Positions 60,670 through 64,000 of a stretch of 64,000 nt of DNA are shown here, one piece after another. The stretch is from Hymenopellis radicata (Eukaryota > Basidiomycota > Agaricomycetes > Agaricales > Physalacriaceae): assembly GCA_015501595.1 (NCBI GenBank), contig JADNRX010000073.1, positions 62,001-126,000 on the forward strand, written 5' to 3'. The position numbers and the translations under genes are program-made. Within the stretch, counting starts at the first letter, position 1. Each line of letters begins with the position of its first letter. The notes below the pieces were generated by a model. It worked only from the letters and a program-made list of their open reading frames with translations, did not search any database and was not told the DNA's origin.

Positions 60670-62209
60670 ATGTCGCTTCCAACTACCACGAAGGAATATT
60701 ATTTTCCAGAGGTCCGTGCTCTCAAGTAGGCTCGGCACATTGAATTCACGAAATCAATCTAGCGCGGTTCGCTCGCAATCAAGAGTTTGAAAGTGAAAGA
60801 ATCGCCTATTCCCCCACTGAAACCAAATGAAGTCTTGGTCAAGACCCACGCTGTTTCTCTGCAGGTACTTGTCCAATGATTCTCTTCCGATCTTCCGCTT
60901 CTCCAACTCGCGTCTTTTAGTACCGAGATCTAATGCCCGGAAATGCAACCTATCCCAAACCCACCAAGTTCGTCGTTGCTTAACATCACCCTGGTTCAGT
61001 ACCACTAACCAGCATGTCTTCAGAGATCCAGAAGATCTCGTGCCATGCTCAGACATGGCGGGTGAAATTCTGGCTGTTGGCGACGTTGCCACAAAGTGGA
61101 AAGTCGGCGATCGCGTCTGCGCAAACTTACTATTGGACCATGTTCACGGGAGTCTGTCTGCGGAAATTAGACAATCGGCTCTTGGAGGCGCCATTCACGG
61201 CGTCCTGACGCAGTACCGTGCGTTCCCTGCCCATGTAGGCTATGCCATTCTTCGGTATATCGTTGATTGACTTCGTTCAGTCATTGGTAGCCATTCCAGA
61301 ACACCTGTCGTACGAGGAAGCATCGACGTTACCGTATGTTGGTTGCTTGCTTCTAGTGTTATTCTTTTCACGATGTCACCTTAGATGTGCCGCGCTCACG
61401 GCCTACAACGCGCTAATGGGACCAGTGCAATTGAAAGCCGGAGATACTGTCCTGATTCTCGGGACAGGTGGTGTATCGATGTGCGTTAGGTTCCCTTCTC
61501 TCGTCTCTTTAGAGCCCGACCTACATCTCTGGCGATAGATTCGGATTACAGTTTGCCGTCGCGTCGGGGGCCACTGTTATTGTTACCTCCTCGTCCGATG
61601 CAAAGCTTGAGATTGCTAAGAAGCTCGGCGCGGCACATGCTATCAACTACAACAAGACACCAGCATGGGATGAGGAAGTGCTGAAACTTACTGGTGGACG
61701 CGGCGTGACTCACGTCTTGGAGGCGAGTGCCTAAACCACCCTCTTGAACGTCTTGCTTACTGCATGTATGCAGGTGGGCGGCACAGGTACGCTCGAGAAA
61801 TCGCTGAACGCAGTTGATTTCCATGGTTGGGTACATCTTATCGGCATCCTCCGAGCCAAGGTTTGTTTTCTTCACCAATATTATAATCTATCACACTAAG
61901 TTCAACTCTTGCTCCTTAGAGTGACGCTGAGCTGGCAACCATCCTAGGACGTGCATTCTTCAAATCCTCGAATTTGAGGGGTATCCTTGTGGGCTCAGTC
62001 ACACAGTGAGTCTTCCTACATCTACTGTGTACCGGTGGCTGAATTGGTGTAGGTTCCAAGATATGCTCAAGTTAATGTCAGCGAATCCCGAGACGACGCG
62101 GCCAGTTATCGACAGGGTCTATACCTTCGACCAAGCCCTCGACGCGTACGCGCATTTACAATCACAGGCTCACGTTGGAAAAGTTGTAATCAAGGTTTCA
62201 GAGAACTAG
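60670..62209 (+). CDS. medium-chain dehydrogenase/reductase, tandem copy A
   Basis: Same exon layout as the minus-strand gene at 27415-28954: first exon [14 protein letters not shown] from ATG 60670, then [79 protein letters not shown], the coenzyme-binding region [20 protein letters not shown], and the end [20 protein letters not shown] to VIKVSEN. All introns read as GT-AG and no frame break was found. It is the most diverged of the three copies in its coding sequence, but its 3' flank resembles that of the 27-kb gene. Redox role with NAD(P)H is inferred from the fold; substrate unknown. Confidence 0.85.
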
Positions 62210-62339
62210 TTTGTACTACTTAAATTAAAGGAGATGACGAACAAGACCCATATACATACACATGAGGCGATGAATGACAGCAGTACGAACTGGCAGCGAC
62301 GAAAACTGGCATGGAAGAGTGTGATTAAATCATTAAACT

Positions 62340-64000
62340 GCCTTTGAGTACGAACATACTTGTGAAATGAGAGATGAGGGCGTAACTTGAATGATACTTA
62401 GTAGTTATATATCTCAGAAGAAGTCGTCATGTCATTGCCTCAACCCCCGTACATCCAGTTTCGTTGTAACGAGTCGTGACGACAGAACCGCGGTTCCGGT
62501 ATAAGGCAGCGTTAGACATATGACCAAACCTCGAAGTGCGGAGGGAAGCAAGGGAATCGTATCGTCGCGGCAGCCACGTGCAGCCGCAATTCCATATTGA
62601 GACAGGGAGATTCCATTTTGGGATGTCGCGACTGTGCTTGACCACTGCAGAACGATCATGGACATTATCCATATTCCTCCACTAAATATGGCAAGATTTC
62701 AGCTTTGAACCTCTACGCCACACATCCTCTTCCTTTATAATGTCTAACGAATCGTCTTACAACTCCCGGCCAGAGCGGGATATCTCTTACCAACCCATTC
62801 AGTGTGGATTGGAGTCCAGTAGATGTCTACACGCTTGTCGTTCCCATCGGTTATCGTCCCCTGCAGTCGTGCCGTGCCCCGTGGCTCAGACGCAATCTGA
62901 TATACTTAAGGCGCAGCCATGATATCGATGTGTATCCATTTACCCAAGGATGTCTCTTCCAACTACCACGAAGGAGTATTATTTCCCAGAGGTCCGTGCT
63001 CTCAGTTGTTTGCACTCATTTAATTCACAAACTAAATCTAGCGCGGTTCGTTCACGAATCTACGACTGAAAGAGTCGTCTATCCCCCCTCTCAAGGCAAA
63101 TGAGGTCTTGGTCAAAACGCACGCCGTTTCTCTGCAGGTACGTGTCTACAAGCCTCTTATCTTGCGTTTCTCAAAAAGGCGTCACTTAGTACCGAGATCT
63201 GATGCTCGCAAATGGAACCTCCCCATCAACCATAAAGTTTGTGCTTGCCCCATATCACCCTTGTCTATTACCAACCAACAGGTCTTTAGGATTCTAGATG
63301 ATCTCGTTCCATGCTCAGATATGGCGGGTGAAATCCTCGCTGTTGGCGACGTTGTTACAAAGTGGAAAGTCGGAGATCGCGTCTGCGCCAACTTCTTTGG
63401 ATTGGACCATGTTCATGGGAATATGGCTGTTGAAATTCTACAGACGGGTCTTGGAGGCGCCACTCAAGGCGTCCTAACGCAGTATCGCGCGTTCCCCGCT
63501 CATGTAGGCTATGTCGTTCTGAGATGTATGGCGTACTCACGAAGAGCTTCACGATACTAGTCGCTGGTGGCGATCCCAGAGCATCTGTCCTACGAGGAAG
63601 CATCGACATTACCGTTTGTCTATTGTCTACTCCCTGTGTTCTTCTCCTCATGATACTGCCGTAGATGTGCAGCCGTCACCGCATACAACGCGCTGATGGG
63701 ACCAGTCCAGCTGAAAGCTGGAGATAATGTCCTCATTCTTGGGACAGGTGGTGTATCGATGTGCGTTAGGTTCTCCCGTCCCTCTTCAAGCCCGACTTAT
63801 GTCTCTGATCATAGATTTGGATTGCAATTTGCCGTCGCGTCAGGAGCTACCGTTATTGCCACGTCGTCGTCGGACGCAAAGCTTGAGATTGCTAAGAAGC
63901 TTGGGGCTACGCATCTCATCAACTATAGCAAGACACCAGCGTGGGATGAGGAGGTGTTGAGGCTCACTGGTGGACGTGGTGCGAATCACGTCTTGGAGGT
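62340..64000 (+). repeat. inverted segmental duplication, right arm (cut by window end)
   Basis: Reverse-complement partner of 28000-29570, covering about 600 bases of noncoding flank and the MDR gene start. The match begins near 62340 and runs to the last base of the window, so the true length is unknown. Confidence 0.8.
62950..64000 (+). CDS. medium-chain dehydrogenase/reductase, tandem copy B, partial
   Basis: Starts at ATG 62950 ([14 protein letters not shown]) 740 bases after copy A and runs off the window. It is the closest relative of the 27-kb gene: shared phrases include [67 protein letters not shown] and, in the last exon seen, [19 protein letters not shown]. Small differences include one extra residue (NFFGLDHV against NFALDHV). 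Introns are GT-AG at the same places. The missing 3' end would carry the [11 protein letters not shown] part. Confidence 0.82.

Overview
The window reads as nuclear DNA of a filamentous basidiomycete, probably an agaricomycete. The protein-coding genes carry many short GT-AG introns of about 45-65 bases. The gene families are typical of mushroom-forming fungi: a BTB/POZ protein, long F-box proteins with an N-terminal coiled coil, a MYND finger protein, a Zn2Cys6 regulator, an OPT transporter, a PalB/Rim13-type calpain, and Rit1. No bacterial or viral gene organisation is visible. Species cannot be named from this stretch. All gene models were built by hand from reading frames and splice signals; no homology search was possible.

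Layout, left part (1-15 kb). A MYND zinc-finger gene (0.5-1.7 kb), a mitochondrial succinate/fumarate carrier (3.4-4.6 kb), a Pol III tRNA-like gene on the minus strand (5.1-5.2 kb) and a BTB/POZ gene on the minus strand (6.6-7.7 kb) are followed by a nearly perfect 2.93-kb head-to-tail duplication (9.1-15.0 kb) of unknown content.

Middle part (15-33 kb). This is a mosaic of duplicated and decayed loci: a pseudogene copy of the Rit1 tRNA-modifying enzyme, an inverted calpain fragment, a large secreted NucA/NucB-like nuclease gene (18.4-21.6 kb), a DUF1963-like gene, an F-box fragment, an intact F-box gene, the intact Rit1 gene (25.6-27.3 kb), an MDR oxidoreductase, an amidohydrolase relic and a second intact F-box gene (31.2-32.9 kb).

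Right part (33-64 kb). An MFS permease relic, a strikingly periodic 30-bp motif array, an unrecognised gene with a minisatellite at its 3' end, an OPT transporter (41.0-44.4 kb), a Zn2Cys6 regulator with a 6-nt micro-exon (44.8-48.1 kb), about 5 kb without a recognisable gene, a PalB-type calpain (53.0-56.6 kb), an F-box gene with a frameshift (58.0-59.3 kb), and two tandem MDR oxidoreductases, the last cut by the window end.

Three loci at 17-30 kb (calpain fragment, F-box fragment, MDR gene) have partners at 53-64 kb, each in opposite orientation but in the same left-to-right order, so the window is a patchwork of segmental duplications. The genes do not form one pathway. Several models need a one-base correction, so either the assembly has residual indels or many of these loci are decaying.
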